Part shown: piece after piece, positions 1 to 5,450 of the stretch
Layout: the number at the start of each line of letters is the position of its first letter
Position numbering within the stretch: the stretch's first letter is position 1
Assembly (NCBI GenBank): GCA_015222795.1
Contig: JADFVY010000563.1
Coordinates: 1-5,450 of the forward strand
Source of the DNA: Pseudomonadota bacterium
GTDB lineage: Bacteria; Pseudomonadota; Alphaproteobacteria; UBA8366; JADFVY01
Length of the DNA stretch: 5,450 bases
Direction of reading: 5' to 3'
Program-made: the position numbers and the translations under genes
The notes under the pieces: model-generated
Told to the model about the DNA's origin: nothing
The model's database searches: none
What the model saw: the letters and a program-made list of their open reading frames with translations, nothing else

Positions 1-367
1 CCATGTCGTCCAGAATCGGAAAGTCTCGCGGCGTCCCGGGGTCGAGCAGGCGGCGGCGAATATCCTCGTGTTTTTCGTAGACGCGCCGAAGCGGACTGTC
101 GAGATAGGCCGCCGTGTTTTCGATTCCATGTTCGCGTGGTGACTCTTTTGCCTTGGCCTCGCCCCGGCTCCAGAAGAAACCGCGCGTGTAATATTGCGGA
201 TGAAGCTGGCGGATATGAACCGAACAGCGCAGGACCGGCATGCCGGCCTCGATCAGGCGCTCGCAGAAACCGGGGATCAGTTGCGCCAGACGCAGATGCT
301 TGCCTTCGCTCAGTGTCCAGTCGACAACGTCCTGCGTGCAAGTAGCGGGATGGGTCTCCAGCATCAT
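1..367 (-). CDS. Adenylate/guanylate cyclase-family protein, N-terminal fragment (runs off left edge)
   Basis: The reading frame is open from an ATG at 367-365 to the window edge, giving 122 codons with no stop. The visible part has the pattern I recognise from the N-terminal region of many alphaproteobacterial class III adenylate/guanylate cyclase-domain proteins: FCERLIEAGMPVLR (residues 34-47), then RQLHPQY (53-59), an aromatic GFFWSRGE stretch (63-70), SPLRRVYE (91-98) and RRRLLDP..DFPILDDM (105-122). The catalytic cyclase domain, if present, lies beyond the edge and cannot be confirmed, so cAMP or cGMP synthesis is inference. The first ATG overlaps the uvrA stop as ATGA, and a second in-frame ATG follows at once (364-362), so the exact start is uncertain by one codon. 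No strong Shine-Dalgarno sequence is seen, so translation may depend on coupling to uvrA. No signal peptide or membrane segment is visible. Alternative: another protein sharing only this N-terminal region. Confidence 0.66.
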   Translation of the reverse strand, partial: MMLETHPATCTQDVVDWTLSEGKHLRLAQLIPGFCERLIEAGMPVLRCSVHIRQLHPQYYTRGFFWSRGEAKAKESPREHGIENTAAYLDSPLRRVYEKHEDIRRRLLDPGTPRDFPILDDM

Positions 368-3216
368 GCGCTTTTCTTCGCGGCGGCGCGGCGCTGTAGA
401 TAGGGGGCGAGGTACTGGCCGGTATAGCTATCGGCAACGCGCGCCACTTCCTCGGGCGTGCCCTTCGCCACGATCCGCCCGCCGGCGTCGCCGCCCTCGG
501 GACCGAGGTCGATGATATGGTCGGCGGTCTTGATGACCTCCAGATTATGCTCGATCACCACCACCGTGTTGCCATGCTCGACCAGTTCATGCAGCACTTC
601 CAGCAGCTTTTCGATGTCGGCGAAATGCAGGCCGGTGGTCGGCTCGTCGAGAATATAGAGGGTTCGACCGGTGGCCCGCTTGGACAGTTCCTTGGCCAGC
701 TTGATGCGCTGCGCCTCGCCGCCCGAGAGCGTCGTCGCCTGTTGGCCCACATGGATGTAGCCCAGCCCCACCCGGTCCAGCGTCTGCATCTTTTCGCGGA
801 TCGCCGGCATGGCCTTGAAGAAGTCGGCGCCTTCCTCGACTGTCATATCCAGAACATCGGATATCGATTTGTTTTTGAATGTAATTTCCAATGTTTCGCG
901 GTTGTAGCGTTTGCCCTTGCACTGATCGCACTGGACATAGACGTCAGGCAGGAAATGCATCTCGATCTTAATCATTCCGTCGCCCTGGCAGGCCTCGCAG
1001 CGCCCGCCCTTGACGTTGAACGAGAACCGGCCCGGGGCATAACCGCGCGCCTTGGATTCCGGCAGGCCGGCGAACCATTCGCGGATCGGCGTGAAGGCGC
1101 CGGTATAGGTCGCCGGGTTGGAGCGCGGGGTGCGGCCGATCGGCGACTGGTCGATATCGATGATCTTGTCGAGATATTCCGCGCCCTTGATGGAATCGTG
1201 AGCGCCCGGATGGGTGCGGGCGTTGTTCAGTCGCTTCGCCAGCGCCTTGTACAGAGTCTCGATGATCAACGTGGACTTTCCGCCGCCCGAAACGCCGGTG
1301 ACGCAGGTAAAGGTCCCCAGCGGAATTTCCACGTCCAGATTATGCAGGTTGTTGGCCCGCGCGCCCTTGATCTTGAGGGCCCGGCTGTTTTTGGCCGGTC
1401 GCCGGGTCGCGGGCAGGGGGATTTCGCGGCGCCCGCTCATATACTGCGCGGTCACGCTCTCGGCGCAGGCCAACACTTCCTCGGGCAGGCCGGCGGCCAC
1501 CACCTCACCGCCATGAATGCCGGCGCCCGGCCCCATATCGACCAGGTAGTCGGCGGTGCGAATGGCGTCCTCGTCATGTTCGACCACGATGACCGTATTG
1601 CCAAGATCGCGCAGGCGCTTGAGTGTCGTCAGCAGGCGCTGGTTATCGCGCTGATGCAGGCCGATGGAGGGTTCGTCCAGCACGTAGAGCACGCCGGTCA
1701 GCCCCGATCCGATCTGGGAGGCCAGCCGGATGCGCTGGCTCTCGCCGCCCGACAGCGTTCCCGATCCACGCGACAGCGACAGATATTCCAGTCCGACATT
1801 GTTCAGGAAACCAAGCCGTTCGTTGATTTCCCTGAGGATGCGCTCGGCGATGGTGCGGTGTTTTTCGTTCAGATGGCCGGATAATTCCCGGAACCACTTG
1901 CCGGCGTCAGCGATGGTCATGGTCGCGACTTCGCCCGCATGCAGCCCGTGGATCTTCACCGCCAGCGCCTCGGGTTTCAGGCGATGGCCGCCGCAGACCT
2001 CGCATGGATGCATATTCTGGTATTTCGCCAGTTCCTCGCGCACCCAGGCGCTGTCGGTCTCACGCCAGCGCCTTTCCATGTTGGGGATAACGCCCTCGAA
2101 AGGCTTTTCGATGGTGTAGCTGCGCATCCCGTCATCGTAGGACAGTTTGATTTTGGTATCGCCGGTGCCTTCCAGAAGAGCCTTTTGCACGGCTTCGGGC
2201 AGATCGTGGAAGGGGTCGCGCATGCTGGCCTTGAAATGGCGCACGATGCCTTCCAGCGTCTGGCGGAAATAGGGAGACGAGGAATTCGCCCATGGTGCTA
2301 TGGCGCCATCGGCCAGGGTCATGCGGTCGTCGGGAACGGTCAGTTCCGGGTCGAAATGCATCATCGTGCCAAGCCCATCGCAGGAAGGGCAGGCGCCGAA
2401 GGGGTTGTTGAAGGAAAACAGCCGGGGTTCGATCTCGTCGATGGTGAAGCCGGAAACCGGGCAGGCGAAGCGTTCCGAGAAGATCGTCCGCTCGCCGGAA
2501 TCGGCCGTTTCGGCGATCGCCAGCCCGTCGGCCAGTTTCAGCGCGATTTCCAGCGAATCGGCCAGGCGGCTGGCGATATCCTCGCGCACGACCAGCCGGT
2601 CCACCACGACCTCGATATCGTGCTTGCGCTTCTTGTCCAGCTTCGGCGCCTCGCTGATTTCGTATAGCTCGCCGTCGATCTTGACCCGCTGGAAGCCGCG
2701 TTTCTGCAAATCCAGCAGCTCCTTGCGATATTCGCCCTTGCGCCCACGGATGATGGGGGCCAGCAGATAGAGCCGGGTTCCCTCGGGCATGGCCAGCATG
2801 CGGTCGACCATCTGGCTGATCGTCTGGCTTTCGATCGGCAGGCCGGTGGCCGGCGAATAGGGCACGCCGATGCGCGCGAACAGCAGGCGCAGATAGTCGT
2901 AGATCTCTGTTACCGTGCCGACGGTCGAGCGCGGATTGCGGCTGGTGGTTTTCTGTTCGATGGAAATCGCCGGCGACAGGCCCTCGATGGAGTCCATGTC
3001 GGGTTTCTGCATCAGCTCCAGGAACTGGCGCGCATAGGCCGACAGGCTTTCCACATAGCGACGCTGGCCCTCGGCATAGATGGTGTCGAAGGCTAGCGAG
3101 GACTTGCCCGAACCGCTGAGCCCGGTGATGACCACAAGCTGGTCGCGGGGCAGGTCGACATCGACGCCCTTGAGATTATGTTCGCGGGCGCCGCGGACGC
3201 TGATCGTTTTATGCAT
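364..3216 (-). CDS. uvrA: UvrABC system protein A (excinuclease ABC subunit A)
   Basis: UvrA is the cytoplasmic ATPase that dimerises, scans DNA for bulky lesions and loads UvrB to start nucleotide excision repair. The 950-residue frame is complete and close to the usual family length of about 940. It holds two ABC ATPase modules: Walker A GLSGSGKS (32-39), signature LSGGESQR (488-495) and Walker B LDEPSIGL (513-520) in the first; Walker A GVSGGGKS (641-648), signature LSGGEAQR (830-837) and Walker B LDEPTTGL (856-863) in the second. Each Walker B is followed by an EH pair (546-547, 889-890). The C-terminal zinc module has four cysteines (740, 743, 763, 766). The N-terminal one has C252, C276 and C279, but serine at 255 where a cysteine is usual. 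The ATG start is followed directly by the conserved ISVRGAREHNLK strand; the upstream Shine-Dalgarno is weak. The stop overlaps the downstream cyclase-like gene. Confidence 0.98.
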   Translation of the reverse strand: MHKTISVRGAREHNLKGVDVDLPRDQLVVITGLSGSGKSSLAFDTIYAEGQRRYVESLSAYARQFLELMQKPDMDSIEGLSPAISIEQKTTSRNPRSTVGTVTEIYDYLRLLFARIGVPYSPATGLPIESQTISQMVDRMLAMPEGTRLYLLAPIIRGRKGEYRKELLDLQKRGFQRVKIDGELYEISEAPKLDKKRKHDIEVVVDRLVVREDIASRLADSLEIALKLADGLAIAETADSGERTIFSERFACPVSGFTIDEIEPRLFSFNNPFGACPSCDGLGTMMHFDPELTVPDDRMTLADGAIAPWANSSSPYFRQTLEGIVRHFKASMRDPFHDLPEAVQKALLEGTGDTKIKLSYDDGMRSYTIEKPFEGVIPNMERRWRETDSAWVREELAKYQNMHPCEVCGGHRLKPEALAVKIHGLHAGEVATMTIADAGKWFRELSGHLNEKHRTIAERILREINERLGFLNNVGLEYLSLSRGSGTLSGGESQRIRLASQIGSGLTGVLYVLDEPSIGLHQRDNQRLLTTLKRLRDLGNTVIVVEHDEDAIRTADYLVDMGPGAGIHGGEVVAAGLPEEVLACAESVTAQYMSGRREIPLPATRRPAKNSRALKIKGARANNLHNLDVEIPLGTFTCVTGVSGGGKSTLIIETLYKALAKRLNNARTHPGAHDSIKGAEYLDKIIDIDQSPIGRTPRSNPATYTGAFTPIREWFAGLPESKARGYAPGRFSFNVKGGRCEACQGDGMIKIEMHFLPDVYVQCDQCKGKRYNRETLEITFKNKSISDVLDMTVEEGADFFKAMPAIREKMQTLDRVGLGYIHVGQQATTLSGGEAQRIKLAKELSKRATGRTLYILDEPTTGLHFADIEKLLEVLHELVEHGNTVVVIEHNLEVIKTADHIIDLGPEGGDAGGRIVAKGTPEEVARVADSYTGQYLAPYLQRRAAAKKSA

Positions 3217-3251
3217 GAATCCGTCGTTCTGTGAATCTGTGAGAGCCGGTT

Positions 3252-3280
3252 AATATAGGGACTGACGGCAGGCCGGGTAA
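3252..3280 (-). promoter_or_regulatory. Candidate sigma-70-type promoter for uvrA
   Basis: On the minus strand, TATATT (3257-3252) matches five of six -10 consensus bases. It lies 17 bases after TTACCC (3280-3275), which matches only three of six -35 bases. Transcription would start near 3245, leaving a leader of about 30 bases before the uvrA ATG. The position in the gap between the hypothetical gene and uvrA fits, but the -35 is poor and overlaps an inverted repeat, so this is a weak inference. I saw no LexA-type GTTC-N7-GTTC box here. Confidence 0.35.
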
Positions 3281-3297
3281 CCCCCGGAAACGGTTAC
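3273..3297. repeat. Small inverted repeats with two competing stems
   Basis: GTAACC (3277-3282) and GGTTAC (3292-3297) form a perfect 6-bp stem with a 9-base loop. An overlapping alternative pairs CCGGG (3273-3277) with CCCGG (3283-3287). The repeat lies just after the stop of the basic hypothetical gene. It has no run of Ts on either side, so it is not a typical intrinsic terminator. It could be a processing or weak termination hairpin, a protein site overlapping the uvrA -35, or chance in GC-rich DNA. Confidence 0.35.
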
Positions 3298-3303
3298 GTG
3301 ATG

Positions 3304-3846
3304 TTATTCTTTCACCCAGTCCAGCAGTTTTCTTTCCCAATCGGGCGCGTCCTGGAAGAAGGCGTCCAGCCACCGGCGGCGATTGCCGACCAGGTAGGGG
3401 CCGCGCCGCGACTGTAGCCAGCCCCGCACTACGTCCTTGCGGCGCGCGGATTCGGGTGTGTCACCCTCCATCAGGCTTTTGAGGAAAGCGATGAATTTTT
3501 TCCGATGTAGCGGGCGTGAATAACCTTGGCGGAAGCTATTCCAGCCAATGGTATCGCGCCTCTTCTGAAGCGACTGCCGCACCCGTTCGCCCAGGGATCT
3601 GGCGCCCCACTTGATCAATCGGAATGATGTCCTTGTCCGGACCCGGGATTCCACCTCTTCGGCCTGCTCGCCATGGATCAGTTCCGACAGATCCTGGCGC
3701 ACCGCGCGCCGTTGAGATTGTTTGATTCGGGCCTTCTTTTTTGGCCAGGATTTGCGAAAAGCGTGTGGATATTCAGCGTTCGGATCGGAATCCTTCACAT
3801 AACGAAGGCGCTTCTTTTCCTGGGGAGTGCGTTGGCGTTTGCTCAT
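3304..3846 (-). CDS. Conserved hypothetical basic protein
   Basis: I cannot assign a function. The preferred start at 3846-3844 gives 180 residues, beginning MSKRQRTPQEKKRLRYVKDS. The same frame extends upstream to an ATG ending at 3894, adding 16 residues that look less protein-like, and there is another ATG at 3876; no start has a strong Shine-Dalgarno. The N-terminal 55 residues (EKKRLRYVKD, then FRKSWPKKKARIKQSQRRAVRQDL) resemble, from memory, a short motif in uncharacterised bacterial proteins of the form EKK-L-Y-KD, RK--P--KA, RR. The protein is rich in Arg and Lys throughout, with an aromatic C-terminal part (RRRWLDAFF at 156-164, DWERKLLDWVKE at 169-180). No signal peptide, membrane helix or cysteine cluster is visible. 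Such charge could suit nucleic-acid binding, but that is inference. It ends 87 bases before uvrA on the same strand and diverges from ssb. Confidence 0.72.
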   Translation of the reverse strand: MSKRQRTPQEKKRLRYVKDSDPNAEYPHAFRKSWPKKKARIKQSQRRAVRQDLSELIHGEQAEEVESRVRTRTSFRLIKWGARSLGERVRQSLQKRRDTIGWNSFRQGYSRPLHRKKFIAFLKSLMEGDTPESARRKDVVRGWLQSRRGPYLVGNRRRWLDAFFQDAPDWERKLLDWVKE

Positions 3847-3904
3847 GGGCGCACCATAGCATGAACCCGCGCGCATGTTTACTCCACGCGCCACGCGATT
3901 CAGT

Positions 3905-3934
3905 TTGGCGCGGCGCGATGTCAGCCGCTATAGT
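3905..3934 (+). promoter_or_regulatory. Candidate sigma-70-type promoter for ssb
   Basis: TTGGCG (3905-3910, four of six -35 bases) is followed after 18 bases by TATAGT (3929-3934, five of six -10 bases). The start point would be near 3941, giving a leader of about 70 bases to the ssb ATG. It is the best plus-strand match in the gap, found by eye only. One CCACGC/TTGATTCA repeat begins right at the predicted start point, where a regulator could act. Confidence 0.4.
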
Positions 3935-3996
3935 CCACGCTTGATTCACGGGCCACGCCTTCGGGCCGGGGGCTCGAAATGAAACTTTAGGACAAT

Positions 3997-4004
3997 GGGG
4001 ACGG
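3997..4004 (+). promoter_or_regulatory. Probable ribosome binding site of ssb
   Basis: GGGGACGG is a purine-rich stretch seven bases before the ATG at 4012. It supports that start, as does the immediately following conserved N-terminus. An upstream ATG at 3995 meets a stop after five codons. Confidence 0.5.
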
Positions 4005-4011
4005 AAAACTA

Positions 4012-4536
4012 ATGGCAGGCAGCGTTAACAAGGTCATCCTCGTCGGCAATCTGGGCCGCGATCCGGAAGTGCGGACCATGCAGAATGGCGGCAAGGTATG
4101 TAATCTGTCGGTCGCCACGTCGGAGCGCTGGCGCGACAAGAACAGCGGCGAGATGCAGGAAAAGACCGAATGGCACCGGGTCGTTGTGTTCGACGAGAAG
4201 ATCGCCGACGTTTGCGAGCGGTATCTGAAAAAGGGCAGCACGGTCTTTCTGGAAGGTCAGCTTCAAACCCGCAAATGGACCGACCAGAGCGGCGTCGAGA
4301 AATATTCGACCGAAGTGGTGCTGCAGCGTTTCCGCGGCAATCTCGTCATGCTGGGCGGCCGCGGTGAAGGCGGCGGTGGTGGTGGTGGTGGCGGTAACGA
4401 TTACGGCCAGGGCGGTGGCGGTTCCTCAGGTGGTGGCGGTAACGATTACGGCCAGGGCGGTGGCGGTTCCTCCGGCGGCGGTGGCGGCGGTGGCGCCCCG
4501 GGCGGCAGCGACTTTGACGACGAAATCCCGTTCTGA
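4012..4536 (+). CDS. ssb: Single-stranded DNA-binding protein
   Basis: SSB coats single-stranded DNA during replication, recombination and repair, and recruits partner enzymes through its C-terminal tip. The 174-residue protein has the three expected parts. The OB fold (about 1-113) starts MAGSVNKVILVGNLGRDPE and carries aromatic residues at the places used for DNA stacking in E. coli SSB (W40, W54, F60, W89), plus H55 at the tetramer contact. The linker (about 115-165) is extremely glycine-rich and contains two adjacent copies of a 15-residue unit built around NDYGQ. The tip is an intact acidic DFDDEIPF (167-174). The protein is probably a homotetramer, as is usual for the family. A purine-rich site precedes the ATG. 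The next gene begins only 17 bases after the stop with no terminator between, so the two may be cotranscribed. Confidence 0.97.
   Translation: MAGSVNKVILVGNLGRDPEVRTMQNGGKVCNLSVATSERWRDKNSGEMQEKTEWHRVVVFDEKIADVCERYLKKGSTVFLEGQLQTRKWTDQSGVEKYSTEVVLQRFRGNLVMLGGRGEGGGGGGGGGNDYGQGGGGSSGGGGNDYGQGGGGSSGGGGGGGAPGGSDFDDEIPF
4375..4395 (+). repeat. GGT trinucleotide run in the ssb linker
   Basis: Five perfect GGT codons (4375-4389) are followed by GGC GGT, all encoding glycine at the beginning of the linker. Such runs are prone to slippage in multiples of three, which would change linker length without breaking the frame. Similar GGC/GGT stretches recur at 4474-4494. Confidence 0.75.
4384..4473 (+). 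repeat. 45-bp tandem duplication in the ssb linker
   Basis: Bases 4384-4428 and 4429-4473 are two adjacent copies of a 45-base unit that differ only at the last base (TCA versus TCC, both serine). Each encodes 15 residues: GGGGNDYGQGGGGSS. The near-identity suggests a recent in-frame duplication or ongoing homogenisation. It extends only the disordered linker and leaves the OB fold and acidic tip intact. Confidence 0.93.
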
Positions 4537-4553
4537 TCCGAAAGGCCAGGCCA

Positions 4554-5450
4554 ATGCCGGCGAATCGTAGTTGCGGCGAGGCCATTGCCGGCCTGCTGGA
4601 GGGTTATGGCGTTGACACGGTCTTCGGCATTCCCGGCGTTCATACGCTTGAACTTTACAAGGGCCTGGCGGGGTCGGACATCCGCCACATTCTGCCCCGG
4701 CACGAACAGGGCGCCGGCTTCATGGCCGACGGCTATGCCCGGGCCAGCGGAAAACCCGGCGTGTGCTATGTGATAACCGGGCCCGGCGTCACCAACATCG
4801 CGACGGCGATGGGCCAGGCCTGGTCCGACTCCGTGCCCATGCTGGTGATCTCTTCGGTGAACGAGACCGAACATCTGGGGCAGGGCAGGGGGCGCCTGCA
4901 CGAAATCACCGACCAGCAGGCCGTAACCGCGCCGCTGGCCGCGGGCAGCAGCTTGGCAATGAACACCCCGGAAATCCCGCCGTTCCTCCATAAGGCCTTC
5001 GCATCCTTTACCCTGGCCCGGCCGCGTCCCTGGCATTTGTCCGCGCCCCTGGATGTGCTGGCGGCGATGGCCGACGGCGACTGGAAGCCTGGCGTCATGG
5101 CGCCAGCGCCGGAACCGGATCGGGGACAGTTGGAAACCGCCCGGCAATGGCTGGCGGCGGCGGAACGCCCGGTGATTCTGCTGGGCGGCGGCGCGGTCGC
5201 GGTCGAGCGGGAGGCGGTCACAAAGCTGGCGGAATCGTTAGGCGCGGCAGTGGTCACGACAACCGCCGGCAAGGGCATATTCCCGGACTCCCACGCCCTG
5301 TCGCTGGGCGGAACCCTGGCGCTGGAACCAACGCAACGTTTCCTTGCCGAGGCCGACATCGTTCTGATCCTGGGGTCGGAACTGGCCGAGACCGACTGGT
5401 GGATGGACCGCATGCCCGAGCTCTCCGGGAAGACGGTCCGGGTCGACATC
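4554..5450 (+). CDS. Thiamine-pyrophosphate enzyme, acetolactate synthase-like (possibly 5-guanidino-2-oxopentanoate decarboxylase), partial
   Basis: The frame is open for 299 codons from the ATG at 4554 to the right edge, roughly half of a usual 530-600 residue enzyme. The N-terminal TPP-binding pyrimidine domain (about 5-170) shows VFGIPGVHTLELY (23-35), the RHEQGAGFMADGYAR block (49-63) with probable catalytic glutamate E51, and the TGPGVTN loop (75-81). The central domain starts near 192 (RPVILLGGGAV, 205-215; AGKGIFPDSH, 238-247). The C-terminal pyrophosphate-binding domain is off the edge. This branch resembles proteins often labelled 5-guanidino-2-oxopentanoate decarboxylase (arginine transaminase pathway) rather than biosynthetic IlvB/IlvI, but I recall this from sequence style only, and the substrate is not proven. 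AAAGG eight bases before the ATG is a plausible ribosome binding site. It follows ssb by 17 bases; I see no functional link to DNA repair. Confidence 0.87.
   Translation, partial: MPANRSCGEAIAGLLEGYGVDTVFGIPGVHTLELYKGLAGSDIRHILPRHEQGAGFMADGYARASGKPGVCYVITGPGVTNIATAMGQAWSDSVPMLVISSVNETEHLGQGRGRLHEITDQQAVTAPLAAGSSLAMNTPEIPPFLHKAFASFTLARPRPWHLSAPLDVLAAMADGDWKPGVMAPAPEPDRGQLETARQWLAAAERPVILLGGGAVAVEREAVTKLAESLGAAVVTTTAGKGIFPDSHALSLGGTLALEPTQRFLAEADIVLILGSELAETDWWMDRMPELSGKTVRVDI

Larger units (their letters stand above)
3847..4011. other. Divergent intergenic region with short direct repeats
   Basis: This 165-base gap separates the minus-strand hypothetical gene from plus-strand ssb, so it should carry promoters for both. 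CCACGC occurs four times on the plus strand (3884, 3891, 3935, 3953). Two copies are followed by GATTCA (3897-3902) or TTGATTCA (3941-3948), making an imperfect direct repeat about 44 bases apart. Both GATTC sequences fit GANTC, the CcrM methylation site of many alphaproteobacteria. No LexA-type GTTC-N7-GTTC box was found by eye. No clear promoter for the minus-strand gene is visible. Confidence 0.4.

Noticed and set aside
141..160. Apparent frameshift in the cyclase-like gene near a TTTT run
   Set aside because: It came from a copying slip on first reading. A base-by-base re-read shows one continuous frame through this region.
517..1884. 455-codon open frame on the plus strand, antisense to uvrA
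   Set aside because: It lies wholly opposite a certain uvrA, its translation shows no recognisable domain, and long antisense frames are common opposite GC-rich coding sequence.
1939..2667. 242-codon plus-strand frame antisense to uvrA
   Set aside because: Same reason: low-information translation opposite conserved UvrA sequence.
3273..3297. Intrinsic terminator after the basic hypothetical gene
   Set aside because: There is a short stem, but no T-run follows on either strand, and the stem is only 5-6 bp, so I list it as an inverted repeat only.
3217..3303. LexA (SOS) box upstream of uvrA
   Set aside because: The alphaproteobacterial form GTTC-N7-GTTC is absent. A GTTC is present near 3227, but the second half does not match, and no E. 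coli-type CTG-N10-CAG site of good quality was seen.
4384..4473. CRISPR-like or mobile repeat
   Set aside because: There are only two copies, directly adjacent with no spacer, in frame within ssb and encoding linker residues. This is a coding tandem duplication.
4446..5449. Two overlapping minus-strand frames (233 and 227 codons) opposite ssb and the TPP enzyme gene
   Set aside because: Their translations are composition-driven (proline runs opposite the glycine linker), while the plus strand encodes clear protein families.

Overview
This GC-rich 5.45 kb window looks like ordinary chromosomal DNA from an alphaproteobacterium, possibly a Rhodospirillales-like or related lineage. The basis is the codon usage, the style of the UvrA and SSB proteins, uvrA and ssb lying close together in divergent orientation, and a cyclase-family N-terminal region of a kind I associate with this class. 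The taxonomic call is inference from sequence style, not from a search.

Minus strand, read right to left: a small, very basic conserved-hypothetical gene (3846 to 3304); an 87-base gap holding a candidate promoter and a small inverted repeat; a full-length, intact uvrA (3216 to 364); and, joined to uvrA by an ATGA stop/start overlap, the first 122 codons of a gene resembling the N-terminal region of class III adenylate/guanylate cyclase-family proteins (367 to the left edge). The three genes could be one transcription unit, with a second promoter just before uvrA.

Plus strand, read left to right: a 165-base divergent intergenic region (3847-4011) with a plausible promoter and short direct repeats; ssb (4012-4536), with a canonical OB fold, a glycine-rich linker containing a 45-bp tandem duplication, and an intact acidic tip; and, 17 bases later, a gene for a thiamine-pyrophosphate enzyme of the acetolactate synthase/2-oxoacid decarboxylase superfamily (4554 to the right edge, 299 codons visible).

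UvrA (damage recognition in nucleotide excision repair) and SSB (single-strand DNA protection and partner recruitment) are both genome-maintenance proteins and are often neighbours in bacteria. The cyclase-like gene and the TPP enzyme have no evident functional link to them. I found no mobile element, CRISPR array, tRNA or rRNA. I see no convincing new system. The points most worth a second look are the uvrA-coupled cyclase-like gene, the uncharacterised basic protein between uvrA and ssb, the missing cysteine in UvrA's first zinc module, and the expanded SSB linker.
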